From positions 1 to 55,994 of the forward strand of contig JAIEOP010000003.1 of assembly GCA_019750465.1 (NCBI GenBank): 55,994 bases of DNA, written 5' to 3'. Numbering within the stretch: the first letter of the stretch is position 1; each line of letters starts with the position of its first letter. This document shows, in pieces, positions 48,479-55,994 of the stretch. Under the pieces are notes generated by a model, which was given only the letters and a program-made list of their open reading frames with translations, searched no databases and was not told the origin of the DNA. The position numbers and the translations under genes were made by a program. The stretch is from Acetobacteraceae bacterium. Lineage in GTDB: Bacteria > Pseudomonadota > Alphaproteobacteria > Acetobacterales > Acetobacteraceae.

Positions 48479-49364
48479 CCGGCGCGCCGGTCGCGCCGCG
48501 CATCTTCGGCGGCAGCACGATGAGGCAGAAGGTCGCGACCCCAGCGGCGGCGAGCTCCTCCAGCATCAGGTTCTCGATGATGTGCACGCCCGCTTCCGCC
48601 AGGCAGTGCTGGTGCACCGGCAGCCGCTTCGTGTGGTCCGGGTTCGGCAGGACCTCGAGCGCCATGTTGTCCGAGCCGATCGCCACCACGCCCTGCTGCG
48701 TCAGCCATTGCGCAGCGGGCACGTCGATGCCGGGCGAGCCGGAGAGGTACTTCGCGTTGTCGACGTCGAAGTAGCGCCCCCAGCCGGTGCGGATCATCGC
48801 CACGTCCCCGGGCTCGATCGAGACGCCCGCCATCCCGGCGGCGCGGGCCAGGTCGTCGGGGGCGACGACGCGCCCGGCCTGCAGGTGCGGCCCGCCATCC
48901 AGCGCGGCAACATCCAGCAGCACGCCGCGGGTGATGATCGGCGGGATGTGCTCGATGCCGAGCTTCTCCAGGCCCCAGCCGGTCGTCACGTCCTCGCAGG
49001 CGAAGCCGTTGTAGAGCTGCATGCCCTTCGAGACATGGCCGAGCGCGTCGATATGCGTGCCCACATGCGCCGTCATCTCGATGCGCTCGATGTTCACGCC
49101 GGCCTCGTTGGTGAAGCCCATCTTCCGGGCGCGGCGGATGGCGTCGCGGGCGGTCGCCCACATCGACATCAGGAAGGGCGTCTGGTTCGGCGCCATGGCC
49201 GGGGCACCCATGCCGAAAGCATGGCTCAGGTCGTAGGTTCGCCCCGTCCCGATGGACCTCAGCGCGGCAAGGCGCCGCTCCGGCGTCAGCAGGTTGGCGG
49301 CGCCGAGCTGATCATCGCTGCCCCAGCAGGCGCAGCCCCACCGGCCGTGGTCGTGCGTGGCCAT
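48456..49364 (-). CDS. Cyclase-family (kynurenine formamidase-like) metal hydrolase
   Basis: A 302-aa protein of the cyclase superfamily. The metal motif EMTAHVGTHIDALGHVSKG (HxGTHxDxxxH) is intact, with a second His in PVHQHCLAEAGVHIIENLML and IRTGWGRYFD also expected. Members hydrolyse N-formyl-kynurenine or other amides or lactones using Zn or Mn. The ATG at 49364 (MATHDHGRW) is used since upstream codons look non-coding. It is downstream of a peptide-type receptor gene on the same strand, 44 bp away. The precise substrate is unknown. Confidence 0.9.
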   Translation of the reverse strand: MATHDHGRWGCACWGSDDQLGAANLLTPERRLAALRSIGTGRTYDLSHAFGMGAPAMAPNQTPFLMSMWATARDAIRRARKMGFTNEAGVNIERIEMTAHVGTHIDALGHVSKGMQLYNGFACEDVTTGWGLEKLGIEHIPPIITRGVLLDVAALDGGPHLQAGRVVAPDDLARAAGMAGVSIEPGDVAMIRTGWGRYFDVDNAKYLSGSPGIDVPAAQWLTQQGVVAIGSDNMALEVLPNPDHTKRLPVHQHCLAEAGVHIIENLMLEELAAAGVATFCLIVLPPKMRGATGAPVRPVAIL

Positions 49365-49407
49365 GCGCGTGCCTTCCCCGCCATCCGGGGCGAGCATAGC
49401 CACCGCG

Positions 49408-51018
49408 TCAGCGCGGCGCCATCCACGCATCCTCCAGCCGCCAGTGGTTGTAGATGCTGTTCTTCGCCAGCCGGATGCCGTGAACATGCGGGTAGCGGCA
49501 GGTGGCGCCGCCCGAGTGGTACAGGATGGGCCGCGCCACGTCCCGCTGCAGCTGGATGTCGATCTCGCGCACCAGGCGCAGGCGCGCCGCGCGGTCCAGC
49601 GTCATGGACTGCTCGGTGAAGCGCCGCTCGAGGTCCCGGTTGCAGTAGCGCGGGTAGTTGCGGCCGCTGTCGCAGGCGTAGTTCTCGAACAGCACGACGT
49701 CCGGATCGTCGATCGCCGCGCCGTTCAGGTTCATGGCCAGCGTCCAGCCCGGCCGCGCCATGTGGCCGTACCAGAGCGAGGTGTCGAAGGTCTGCAGCTC
49801 GGCCTCGATGTGGATCGCCTTGAGCTGGTCGATCATGATCACCGCGGGGTCGCGGTAGGTGGCGATGTCGCGCGTGCTGACCTTGGTGCGCAGCGGGTTG
49901 TCCGGGCCGTAGCCGAGCGCCTGCATGATGCGCCGCGCCGCCGCGCGCCGCTGCTCGACGCTGCCGGTCCAGCCCTCCACGCCGGCCTCGGCGAGATCCT
50001 GCGCGGTGACGCCCCAGACCCCCGCGGGCGGCACGAGCAGGGCGCCGCCGAGCGCGAAGCGCCCCTCGCTCAGGATGTCGACATAGGCCTGGTGGTCGAC
50101 CGCCAGCGCGACCGCGCGGCGGATCTCGGGGTTGTCGAAGGGCGGCGTCTCGCGGTTGATCAGGATCTGGCCGGTGACGTTCGAGCTGTGGAACTCGCAG
50201 ACCGCGCTCGGCGCCTGCCCGGCCAGGTCGCGCAGCAGCGGCGCGGTGACGTCGCTCTGGAAGGTGAGGTCGAATTCGCCGGCGGCGAAGGCCAGGATGC
50301 GTGTCGAGCGGTTGCGGATGATGCGGTAGGTGATGGCGTCCAGGTAGGGCCGGCCCGGCCGCCAGTAGGCCGGGTTGCGCGCCAGCTCGATGCTGTTGTT
50401 CGGGCGGAACTCCACGACGCGGAAGGGACCGGTGCCGATCGGCTTCTGCCGCATGGTGCGGCCATCCACGTGGCAGGGATAGACCGGCGACATGCCGCTG
50501 GCCAGGAAGGCGATGAAGGAGGGCTGCGGCCGGCCGAGCAGGAAGCTCACCTCGAAGTCGCCGCTGGTTTCCACCGCCTGCAGGTTGGCATACCAGTCGC
50601 GCCGCGGGTTCTTGCGCCAGCCGGCGTTGCGCCACCCGGCGATGGTGTCCCAGGTGCACTTCACGTCGGCGCTGGTGAAGGGCTTGCCGTCATGCCACGT
50701 CACGCCCTCGCGCAGGCGGAAGGTGAGGCGCCTGTGGTCGGCGCTCCACTGCCATTCCGTGGCGAGCTCCGCCGTCAGGTCGTCCGGGTCGTTGCGCTCG
50801 GCCTGCTGGTTGTAGACGACGAGGTTGTTGAACACCGCCATGAAGGGCATGACGGTGGCGATCGAGGCTTCCTCGTGCATCGAGGCCGAAGCCGGGTTCT
50901 CCCGGTGGTAGACGCGGAGCGTGCCGCCCCGCTGCGGTTCGGCAAGCGCCGCCGCGCCCGCGAGCATCGCCGCGAGGAAGGCCGCGCCGGCGATCCCCGT
51001 CCTGATCCGCGATGGCAT
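49408..51018 (-). CDS. ABC transporter family 5 (peptide/nickel-type) substrate-binding protein
   Basis: A 536-aa periplasmic receptor with a signal peptide (MPSRIRTGIAGAAFLAAMLAGAAALA). LTFRLREGVTWHDGKPFTSADVKCTWD, KPIGTGPFRVVEFRPNNSIELARNPAYW, and FDNPEIRRAVALAVDHQAYVDILSEGR are family signatures. It differs in detail from the receptor at 17768-19354. No permease or ATPase lies nearby. It is followed by the cyclase gene and preceded by the amidohydrolase gene, both on the same strand, so the three may handle a common amide- or lactone-like compound. That link is an inference. Confidence 0.92.
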   Translation of the reverse strand: MPSRIRTGIAGAAFLAAMLAGAAALAEPQRGGTLRVYHRENPASASMHEEASIATVMPFMAVFNNLVVYNQQAERNDPDDLTAELATEWQWSADHRRLTFRLREGVTWHDGKPFTSADVKCTWDTIAGWRNAGWRKNPRRDWYANLQAVETSGDFEVSFLLGRPQPSFIAFLASGMSPVYPCHVDGRTMRQKPIGTGPFRVVEFRPNNSIELARNPAYWRPGRPYLDAITYRIIRNRSTRILAFAAGEFDLTFQSDVTAPLLRDLAGQAPSAVCEFHSSNVTGQILINRETPPFDNPEIRRAVALAVDHQAYVDILSEGRFALGGALLVPPAGVWGVTAQDLAEAGVEGWTGSVEQRRAAARRIMQALGYGPDNPLRTKVSTRDIATYRDPAVIMIDQLKAIHIEAELQTFDTSLWYGHMARPGWTLAMNLNGAAIDDPDVVLFENYACDSGRNYPRYCNRDLERRFTEQSMTLDRAARLRLVREIDIQLQRDVARPILYHSGGATCRYPHVHGIRLAKNSIYNHWRLEDAWMAPR

Positions 51019-51124
51019 CCCTGGCCTCCCGTTCTTGTCGGGGGCGCGGGCGCCGGGGCGTCGCGCCCGGGCGGGAGCATGCCCGAGGCGCGGCGTGCGG
51101 GTCGATGAAAATCGCGCGGCGGGC

Positions 51125-51970
51125 TCAGCCCCTGCCGGGCGCCCAGCCGTAGATCTTCGTGATCGTGCCGCCCATCAGCCGTGCGCGGTCGCCGTCCGAG
51201 AGCCGGTCCGTGACGCGGAAGGCATCGACGCCCTGCCGGTAGGTCAGCAGCCCGACGGCGCGCGTCCAGTCCGTGCCCCACATGCAGCGATCGAGGGTGA
51301 AGGCATCGAAGATCCGCGCCAGCGGATCCCAGATGTCGCGGTACGGAAACGGCTCGTGCGAGAGCGTGCAGGCGCCGGTGATCTTCACCGCGACGTTCGG
51401 GTACTGCGCAAGGCCGAGCAGCTTCGGCAGGTCGGCCCAGGGTTCGGGCGGTGCCGGCGGCTCGAAGGGCTGCTGCAGGCCGAGATGGTCGATGACGAGC
51501 TGCGTGCCCGGATGCCGCGCCGCGAGCGGCGCCACCTGCGTGTCGAGCCGCCCATAGGCCAGCAGGTTCACCGGGAAGCCGTGCTTCCCGGCCGCCGCCA
51601 GCACCGCGTTGATGCCGGGGTCGGCGGCATCGGTGGAGACGCCGGCGCGCATCATGATGCGGATGGCGACCGCGCCCTCCTGCCCCCGCCACGCGGCGAT
51701 GGTCTCCGCCACGCCCGGGTCCGTGGGATCGACCGGCTTGATCAGCGCGAAGCGGTCCGGGTGGCGGTTGTAGGCCTCGATCGCGTAGGAGGCATCGTAG
51801 CGGTACATGGTGTGCACCGAGACCAGCAGCCCGCCATCCACGCCGACCTCGTCCATGGCGCGGATCATGTCGGCATCCGTCACCTCGGGCGGGCCGTGCA
51901 GCACGTCCACCCAGGGGCGGCCCGGGTGGTTGCGCTCATAGACATGGACCTGGGCGTCGATGACCGGCAT
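51125..51970 (-). CDS. Amidohydrolase family protein (Amidohydro_2, TIM-barrel)
   Basis: A 281-aa metal-dependent hydrolase or decarboxylase. VIDAQVHVYERNHPGRPW (the first-strand metal motif, here QVH where HxH is common), LVIDHLGLQQPF (His), and CMWGTDWTRAVGL (Asp) are visible. The first His of the HxH pair is Gln, as in the lactonase-like (DxQxH) subgroup. The ATG at 51970 is used because VIDAQVH follows it at once. Members include lactonases, 2-pyrone-4,6-dicarboxylate hydrolases and decarboxylases; the substrate here is unknown. The gene precedes the family 5 receptor gene on the same strand. Confidence 0.85.
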   Translation of the reverse strand: MPVIDAQVHVYERNHPGRPWVDVLHGPPEVTDADMIRAMDEVGVDGGLLVSVHTMYRYDASYAIEAYNRHPDRFALIKPVDPTDPGVAETIAAWRGQEGAVAIRIMMRAGVSTDAADPGINAVLAAAGKHGFPVNLLAYGRLDTQVAPLAARHPGTQLVIDHLGLQQPFEPPAPPEPWADLPKLLGLAQYPNVAVKITGACTLSHEPFPYRDIWDPLARIFDAFTLDRCMWGTDWTRAVGLLTYRQGVDAFRVTDRLSDGDRARLMGGTITKIYGWAPGRG

Positions 51971-52039
51971 GGCGCGCGTTTCCCCCGGGGCGTGGTGCGG
52001 GAACGCTATGCCCCGCAACGGGGTGCGGCAAGGGCGAGG

Positions 52040-52115
52040 GGGCGCCGGACCTCCACCCCCACCGGAGCATCCACCCCCACCCTGGCCCTGCCCCCGCCAG
52101 CGGGGCGGGAGAAGT
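52040..52115. repeat. Second copy of the CCACCCCC repeat arm
   Basis: The stretch CCACCCCCACCCTGGCCCT then GCCCCCGCC (52071-52097) matches the right arm of the inverted repeat at 1024-1050 with one change, and continues into a hairpin CCCCCGCCAGCGGGGCGGG. Another CCACCCCCACC lies 18 bp before it. It ends 3 bp before the stop of the SDR gene and may terminate that minus-strand transcript. Confidence 0.65.
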
Positions 52116-52117
52116 CT

Positions 52118-52870
52118 TCACGTCAGGAACGCCCCGCCGTTCACATGGAGGGTCTGGCCCGTGATGTAGCCCCCCTCAGGCCCCGCCAGCAGGCGCACGA
52201 CGGCGGCGATCTCGTCGACGCCGCCCTTGCGGCGCAGCGGGATGCCGGCCTCCGTCATCGTCGCGGGCCGCGCGCCGGCGGAGGCGCCGCGCAGCGTCTC
52301 GATCGAGCCGGGCGCCACGCAATTGCAGCGGATGCCGTGCGGCGCCAGCTCCACCGCCAGCGCCCGCATCAGCCCCTCCAGCCCCGCCTTCGAGGCCGAC
52401 ACATGCGCGCGGCTCGGCGTGCCGACATGCGTCGAGATGCCGGAGAGGCCGATGATCGAGCCACCGCCGCGGCGGATCATCGAGGGCACCACCGCCTGCG
52501 CCAGGATGAAGGCTCCATCGAGCGCCACCGAGAGGATCTCCCGCCACTCGGCCAGCGACATCTCCAGGAACCCGGTCTGCCGCCGCAGCCCCGCGTTCGA
52601 GACGGCGATGTCGATGCCGCCGAAGGCAGCCTCCGCCGCCGCGATCATCCGCGCCACCTGATCCGGGTCGGCGACGTCGGCCATGGCGCCGGCGGCGCGG
52701 CCGCCCAGGGCCGTGATCTCGGCGACGACGCCATCCACGGCCGCCCCGTCGCTGCGGCCGTTCACCACCACCGCGGCGCCGTCGCGCGCGAGCGCCAGCG
52801 CGATGGCGCGGCCGATGTTGCGCCCGGCCCCGGTGACCAGCGCCACCTTGCCCTCCAACGCGCCGGTCAT
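52118..52870 (-). CDS. SDR-family oxidoreductase lacking the catalytic tyrosine
   Basis: A 250-aa short-chain dehydrogenase/reductase. TGAGRNIGRAIALALARDG (NAD(P) motif), VSNAGLRRQTGF (the NAG motif), Ser in GLSGIS, and PHGIRCNCVAPGSIET are present. The catalytic YxxxK motif, normally YSASKAG, reads VSASKAG here: the Tyr codon is replaced by GTG (Val) with a His just before it. The Lys is kept. It overlaps the DUF1028 gene by ATGA, so both are made together. The loss of Tyr suggests altered chemistry, or a His acting in its place, as seems to occur in a subgroup of SDRs. Confidence 0.9.
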   Translation of the reverse strand: MTGALEGKVALVTGAGRNIGRAIALALARDGAAVVVNGRSDGAAVDGVVAEITALGGRAAGAMADVADPDQVARMIAAAEAAFGGIDIAVSNAGLRRQTGFLEMSLAEWREILSVALDGAFILAQAVVPSMIRRGGGSIIGLSGISTHVGTPSRAHVSASKAGLEGLMRALAVELAPHGIRCNCVAPGSIETLRGASAGARPATMTEAGIPLRRKGGVDEIAAVVRLLAGPEGGYITGQTLHVNGGAFLT

Positions 52871-53550
52871 GCCCCTGCTCCCCCGGGTTTCCACTCGTGC
52901 CAGGGCGGCACGCGCGGGTCGCGCTGGCGCTGGATGTAGTAGGGGATGTAGGGCCTGTAGGCCTCGAAGACGCGGCGCAGCTCGCCCACCGGCTCGTCAT
53001 GGTGGTCGACCCGCAGGTCCACGCGCGCGAAGCGGTCCGCGTCATGCACGCGCAGCGCCGCGGAGACCTGGCCGCCGACCTGCCCGCCGGCATCGCGCCC
53101 GGCCTCCAGCGCACCCAGCAGCCGCTCCTCGAAGGGCGCGCCGGCGGTGCGGAGGAAGCGCTCGCGCATGGCGTCGATCGTCTGCACGCCGGGCAGCACG
53201 TTGCCGAGCACGATGAAGCCGTCATGGATCTGGTGCCCGGCCCAGGCGGTGTTGGCCGCGCCGGTCCGCGCGGCGGCGTCGCCGTCGTCGTCGATGACGG
53301 CAAGCTGGCGGTGTTCGGCGTGCGGGTCGTTGCGCACCAGCATGTCCACGACCATCGCCGCCTTGTGGCCGCGGTCCAGCAGGCCGAGCGCATGGTCGCC
53401 GAGCCGCGCATCGGCGCGCGACATGATGGCGACCACGCCGCGCCGCGTGCGCACGAAGGGAACCCGCGCGCCGACGGCGAAGGAGCGCGTGGCGGTGGCG
53501 ATGCCGAGCATGCGCGTGTCCGGGCAGCGGGCGAGGATGGAGAAGGTCAT
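52867..53550 (-). CDS. DUF1028 family protein (Ntn-hydrolase-like)
   Basis: A 227-aa protein. TFSILARCPDTRMLGIATATRSFAVGARVPFVRTRRGVVAIMSRADARLGDHALGLLDRGHKAAMVVDMLVRNDPHAEHRQLAVID is typical of DUF1028, whose fold resembles Ntn hydrolases. GNVLPGVQTIDAMRERFLRTAGAPFEERLLGALEAGRDAGGQVGGQVSAAL matches the second conserved half. The ATG at 53550 has GGAG seven bases upstream; the longer frame upstream is rejected as non-coding. It overlaps the SDR gene by ATGA and leads the pair. DUF1028 proteins often accompany peptide or oxidoreductase genes, and their function is unknown. Confidence 0.88.
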   Translation of the reverse strand: MTFSILARCPDTRMLGIATATRSFAVGARVPFVRTRRGVVAIMSRADARLGDHALGLLDRGHKAAMVVDMLVRNDPHAEHRQLAVIDDDGDAAARTGAANTAWAGHQIHDGFIVLGNVLPGVQTIDAMRERFLRTAGAPFEERLLGALEAGRDAGGQVGGQVSAALRVHDADRFARVDLRVDHHDEPVGELRRVFEAYRPYIPYYIQRQRDPRVPPWHEWKPGGAGA

Positions 53551-54185
53551 CGGGCGGCTCCGGGACGGGGCCGGCAAGGCTACGGCGGTTCCGCGCTGCT
53601 GCGAAGCCGCGTCGCTGCGTAGCGGCGCGGCGACGCAGCCCCGTGGGCTGGTTGGGCACACAGTCCTGAGCGAAGCCGTCTCGGGTGACGCAAGGGCTGA
53701 AACTTCCTGTTCTCGGTCCGATACGGGGAAATTTGGCTCGTGTTGCGGTGGTGGGTGCCTGGGGAGGAAGCTGCAATGGCGAACAGGGAAGGAACCCCCT
53801 TTCGGCGGGGACGAATCAGAGCGCGGCCGACGGATTGCCAGGCGGAGGTGGCGGATCTTTCGGGAAATCCTCGTCGCATCCGGGCGCCCCGCGTCAGAGT
53901 CCGGGACACTTGAACGTCGCGACGGGACAGACCGGTGGGACACCAGGAAGGACCGGCCTGCGTGGTGGCCCGGCTCGGCACGGAAGCGGCATGCCGACCC
54001 GCGGCTCGGGCGGCCGCCAATGCGCAAGGCGACCCTGCGCGCCAGGACGGGGATGACCCCCCGACAGACGGGAAGCGGCAGCGGCCGCCTGTCCGCGTCG
54101 CGGCTGCCGGCGCATCACGTTGGTCACGCATGAGCCGCCAAGCGGATCAAGCGCGACACGCGGGCAAGGCTCGCCTGGATGCCAT
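53551..54185. other. Gap of 635 bp with no assignable gene
   Basis: Frames run through on both strands, but none has a domain, a credible start or codon bias like its neighbours. The composition is less GC-extreme from 53690 to 53900 (for example GGGGAAATTTGGCTCG), which suggests decayed or acquired DNA. The upstream region of the DUF1028 gene and the 3' side of the alpha/beta hydrolase gene lie here. Confidence 0.5.
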
Positions 54186-55094
54186 TCAACCCTGGCCGTC
54201 ACGCGGCGGAGGCTGCTCCGCCGGCGCGGGAGGGGACGCCGCGACGAAGCGCAGGATTTCCGCCGTCAGGCGCTCCGGCTCATCGATCCGAAGAGAGTGG
54301 CTGCTCTGTTCGAACAGCAGGTAGCGGGCGCCGGGGATCAGCCGGTGGATCTCCTCGCCGAATGCGGGCGGGCAGATCCAGTCATGCGCGCCCGAGACCA
54401 CCAGCGTCGGCGCGGTGATCCGCGGCAGCTCGGGGCGGAGATCGAAGCGGCGGAGGAAGCCCTCGGGGCCGAAGGCGCGGTTCAGCGCCTCCGGCGAGTG
54501 GATCGTGCGCGCCGCGCCCTCCGCCGCCTTCGCGGCGTCGTGCCGGCGCGCATAGAGCGGGCCCATGGCCGCGTAGTAGCGCTTGACGGCGGCCTCGTCA
54601 CGGAAGCCGCCGGCCCAGAGCGTGTCGCAGACCGCCCGCTGCTCCGCCGTGCCGTGGGCGCGCACGAACGCCTCGGCGCGCGGGATGAAGCCGCCATGCG
54701 CCGCCGTCACCAGCAGGATCAGGTGGCTGACCGCTTCCGGATACCGCGCCGCATGCGCCTGCGCGACCATCCCGCCATAGCTCGTGCCGATGGAGACGAT
54801 GGGCCCGAGGCCGAGATGCCGCCGCAGCGCCTCCATGTCCTCCACAGTCTCGTCCAGCGTCCAGCGTGCGGGATCGCCGCGCGCCGAGCGACCCTGGCCA
54901 CGATGGTCGAAATAGACCACCTGCATGGCCGCCGTCAGCGCCGCATAGCCTGGCTTGAACCCGCTGTGGTCGCCGCCCGGACCGCCATGGATGGCGAAGC
55001 CCACCGGACGCTCCCGCATCGCGGCGCCATCGGGCACCAGGCCGGCGCCGTCCACGTCGAAGTAGATCTCGGTGTCCCTGATCCGCGCGCGCAT
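54186..55094 (-). CDS. Alpha/beta-fold hydrolase
   Basis: A 302-aa alpha/beta hydrolase. GFAIHGGPGGDHSGF (oxyanion HGGPG), VVYFDHRGQGRSARGDPARWTLDETVEDMEALRRHLGLGPIVSIGTSYGGMVAQAHAARYPEAV (nucleophile elbow GTSYGG, Ser), Asp in SGAHDWICPP and FEQSSHSLRIDEP (His) complete the triad. It resembles prolyl-iminopeptidase or tricorn-factor-like peptidases, but also other hydrolases, so the substrate is open. The ATG at 55094 precedes the strand MRARIRDTEIYF; upstream codons are antisense to the next gene's start. It is divergent from the SDR gene with 60 bp between. Confidence 0.88.
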   Translation of the reverse strand: MRARIRDTEIYFDVDGAGLVPDGAAMRERPVGFAIHGGPGGDHSGFKPGYAALTAAMQVVYFDHRGQGRSARGDPARWTLDETVEDMEALRRHLGLGPIVSIGTSYGGMVAQAHAARYPEAVSHLILLVTAAHGGFIPRAEAFVRAHGTAEQRAVCDTLWAGGFRDEAAVKRYYAAMGPLYARRHDAAKAAEGAARTIHSPEALNRAFGPEGFLRRFDLRPELPRITAPTLVVSGAHDWICPPAFGEEIHRLIPGARYLLFEQSSHSLRIDEPERLTAEILRFVAASPPAPAEQPPPRDGQG

Positions 55095-55154
55095 CCCCGC
55101 TTTCCCGCTGCTGCCGGCATGCGATGATGCGGCGCTGGCGGGATGGGGGAAAGC

Positions 55155-55913
55155 ATGGCGGCGGAACGGGTGGTGGCGGTGACGGGCGGTGCCTCCGGCA
55201 TCGGCCTGGCGGTGGCGGAAGCGGCGCTGGCCGAGGGCTGGCACGTGGCGGTGGCCGACCTCGACGCCGGGGGGTTGGCGGCCGCCGAGGCGCGGCTCGG
55301 CACCGCGCGGGCCAGCTACACGACCCTCGACGTCACCGAGGAGGACGCGGTGGAGGCCTGGATCGCCGGCGCCGCGGCGCGGGGACCGCTGAAGGGCCTG
55401 GTCACCTCCGCCGGCATCGCGCGCGAGGTGCCGGCGCTGGAGACGCCCGCCGACCTCTTCCGCCGCGTCATGGAGATCAACGTCACCGGCACCTTCCTGT
55501 GCGCCCGCGCCGCCGGGCGCGCGATGCGCGACACGGGCGGCGGCGCCATCGTCACCCTCGGATCGGTCTCGGGCCTGCGCGGCGGCAAGGGGCGGGTCGC
55601 CTATGGCGCGTCGAAGGGCGCGGTGGTGAACATGACGCGGGTGCTTGCGGTGGATCTCGCCCGCTTCGGCATCCGCGCGAATTGCCTCTGCCCCGGCCCG
55701 GTGGAGACGCCGCTGGTTGCCGCCATGGTGGGGCCGGAGCAGCGCGCGCAGTGGACCCGTCGCGTGCCGCTGCGCCGCTACGCCCAGCCTGCGGAGATCG
55801 CCGCCATGGCCATGGTGCTGCTCGACGAGGCGCGCAGCAGCTACGTCACCGGCCAGGCGGTGGCGGTCGATGGCGGCTTCAGCGGCGCCGGGATCATGGA
55901 CGAGGTGGATTAG
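55155..55913 (+). CDS. SDR-family oxidoreductase
   Basis: A 252-aa classical short-chain dehydrogenase/reductase. TGGASGIGLAVAEAALAEG (cofactor motif), VTSAGIAREVP, Ser in TLGSVSGLRGG, YGASKGAVVNM (YxxxK intact) and RFGIRANCLCPGPVETPL are present. An Asp after the second strand (VADLDAGG) favours NAD over NADP. The ATG at 55155 has GGGGGAAA 4-6 bases upstream, unlike the ATG at 55143. Its TAG stop overlaps the left edge of a 102-bp repeat that runs off the window. Confidence 0.92.
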   Translation: MAAERVVAVTGGASGIGLAVAEAALAEGWHVAVADLDAGGLAAAEARLGTARASYTTLDVTEEDAVEAWIAGAAARGPLKGLVTSAGIAREVPALETPADLFRRVMEINVTGTFLCARAAGRAMRDTGGGAIVTLGSVSGLRGGKGRVAYGASKGAVVNMTRVLAVDLARFGIRANCLCPGPVETPLVAAMVGPEQRAQWTRRVPLRRYAQPAEIAAMAMVLLDEARSSYVTGQAVAVDGGFSGAGIMDEVD

Positions 55914-55994
55914 AGCAGGATGCGTTGAGGCAGAATCGCCGCAAACGCTGAATCCCGCGACCCGGCAAAGGCTGGAGCGTGTTGCGTGAGCGCA
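55912..55994. repeat. 102-bp dispersed repeat, copy D (cut by window end)
   Basis: The first 83 bp of the element seen at 17179, 17281 and 39583, with AGAGCAGG in place of AGAGCGGG at the left edge. It begins inside the TAG stop of the SDR gene. Confidence 0.85.

Noticed and set aside
53685-54056. A plus-strand ORF (MTQGLKLPVLGPIRG) in the orphan gap
   Set aside because: It lacks a ribosome site, a domain and the local codon bias; it is more likely a chance frame in decayed DNA.
1-55994. tRNA, rRNA or known riboswitches
   Set aside because: No cloverleaf ending in CCA, no rRNA core sequences and no recognisable riboswitch core was seen on reading. A covariance-model scan could still find small RNAs.

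Overview
The window is a dense, GC-rich chromosomal segment of an alphaproteobacterium, most likely Acetobacteraceae of the Roseomonas group. This is inferred from the very high G/C third positions, several periplasmic Bug/TctC-type solute receptors, a PEP-CTERM/exosortase acyltransferase, a Zur-type operator of the alphaproteobacterial kind, and short palindromic repeats between genes. No rRNA, tRNA, CRISPR array, prophage or replication origin was seen.

Layout. 1-6.0 kb: 3' part of an Mrp-type Fe-S carrier, an LLM-class flavin oxidoreductase, a MITE-like repeat, an exosortase-associated acyltransferase facing a 5'-truncated PEP-CTERM protein, a Baeyer-Villiger-type monooxygenase and a cupin. 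6.0-15.4 kb (mostly minus strand): a pair of acyl-CoA dehydrogenases, a Gfo/Idh/MocA oxidoreductase + sugar-phosphate isomerase + Bug receptor operon, and a hydantoinase/oxoprolinase A-B pair. 15.6-24.9 kb: a second flavin monooxygenase, tandem 102-bp repeats, peptide-type and amino-acid-type solute receptors, an MFS carrier, a peroxiredoxin, YqgE, a second Bug receptor and CsbD. 24.9-29.5 kb: an unrecognised lipoprotein/membrane protein with two related membrane modules, a class III aminotransferase, a DUF4336 protein and endonuclease V. 29.6-39.5 kb: two RTX-type calcium-binding proteins flanking a zinc uptake unit (ZnuA-like protein coupled to a TonB receptor behind a Zur-like box), a zinc-ribbon protein, proline iminopeptidase and a LuxR-type regulator. 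39.5-42.2 kb: repeats, an IS701-type transposase remnant and a sulfide/persulfide module (BigR/SqrR-like repressor, truncated rhodanese, Blh/ETHE1-like hydrolase, TrxC). 42.2-48.5 kb: M3 peptidase, PEP mutase/isocitrate lyase-family enzyme and a glpR-HAD-glpD operon. 48.5-56 kb: a cyclase-family hydrolase, another family 5 receptor, an amidohydrolase, a DUF1028-SDR pair, an alpha/beta hydrolase and a second SDR.

The content suggests a soil or water heterotroph living on many small organic compounds. Six extracytoplasmic solute receptors occur here without any membrane transport subunit beside them. Catabolic enzymes (monooxygenases, acyl-CoA dehydrogenases, hydantoinase, cyclase, amidohydrolase, SDRs) are arranged in short, tightly coupled minus-strand operons.

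The most notable non-genic signal is several families of dispersed repeats. One 102-bp family follows three genes; the TAG stop codon is shared with the repeat in two of them and with an adjoining palindrome in the third. A MITE-like element has a shortened copy inserted just past the catalytic cysteine codon of a rhodanese gene, next to an IS701 remnant. I found no clearly new multi-gene system. The best leads are the lipoprotein/membrane protein at 24.9-26.6 kb, the repeat families, the disrupted persulfide operon and the SDR whose catalytic tyrosine is replaced.
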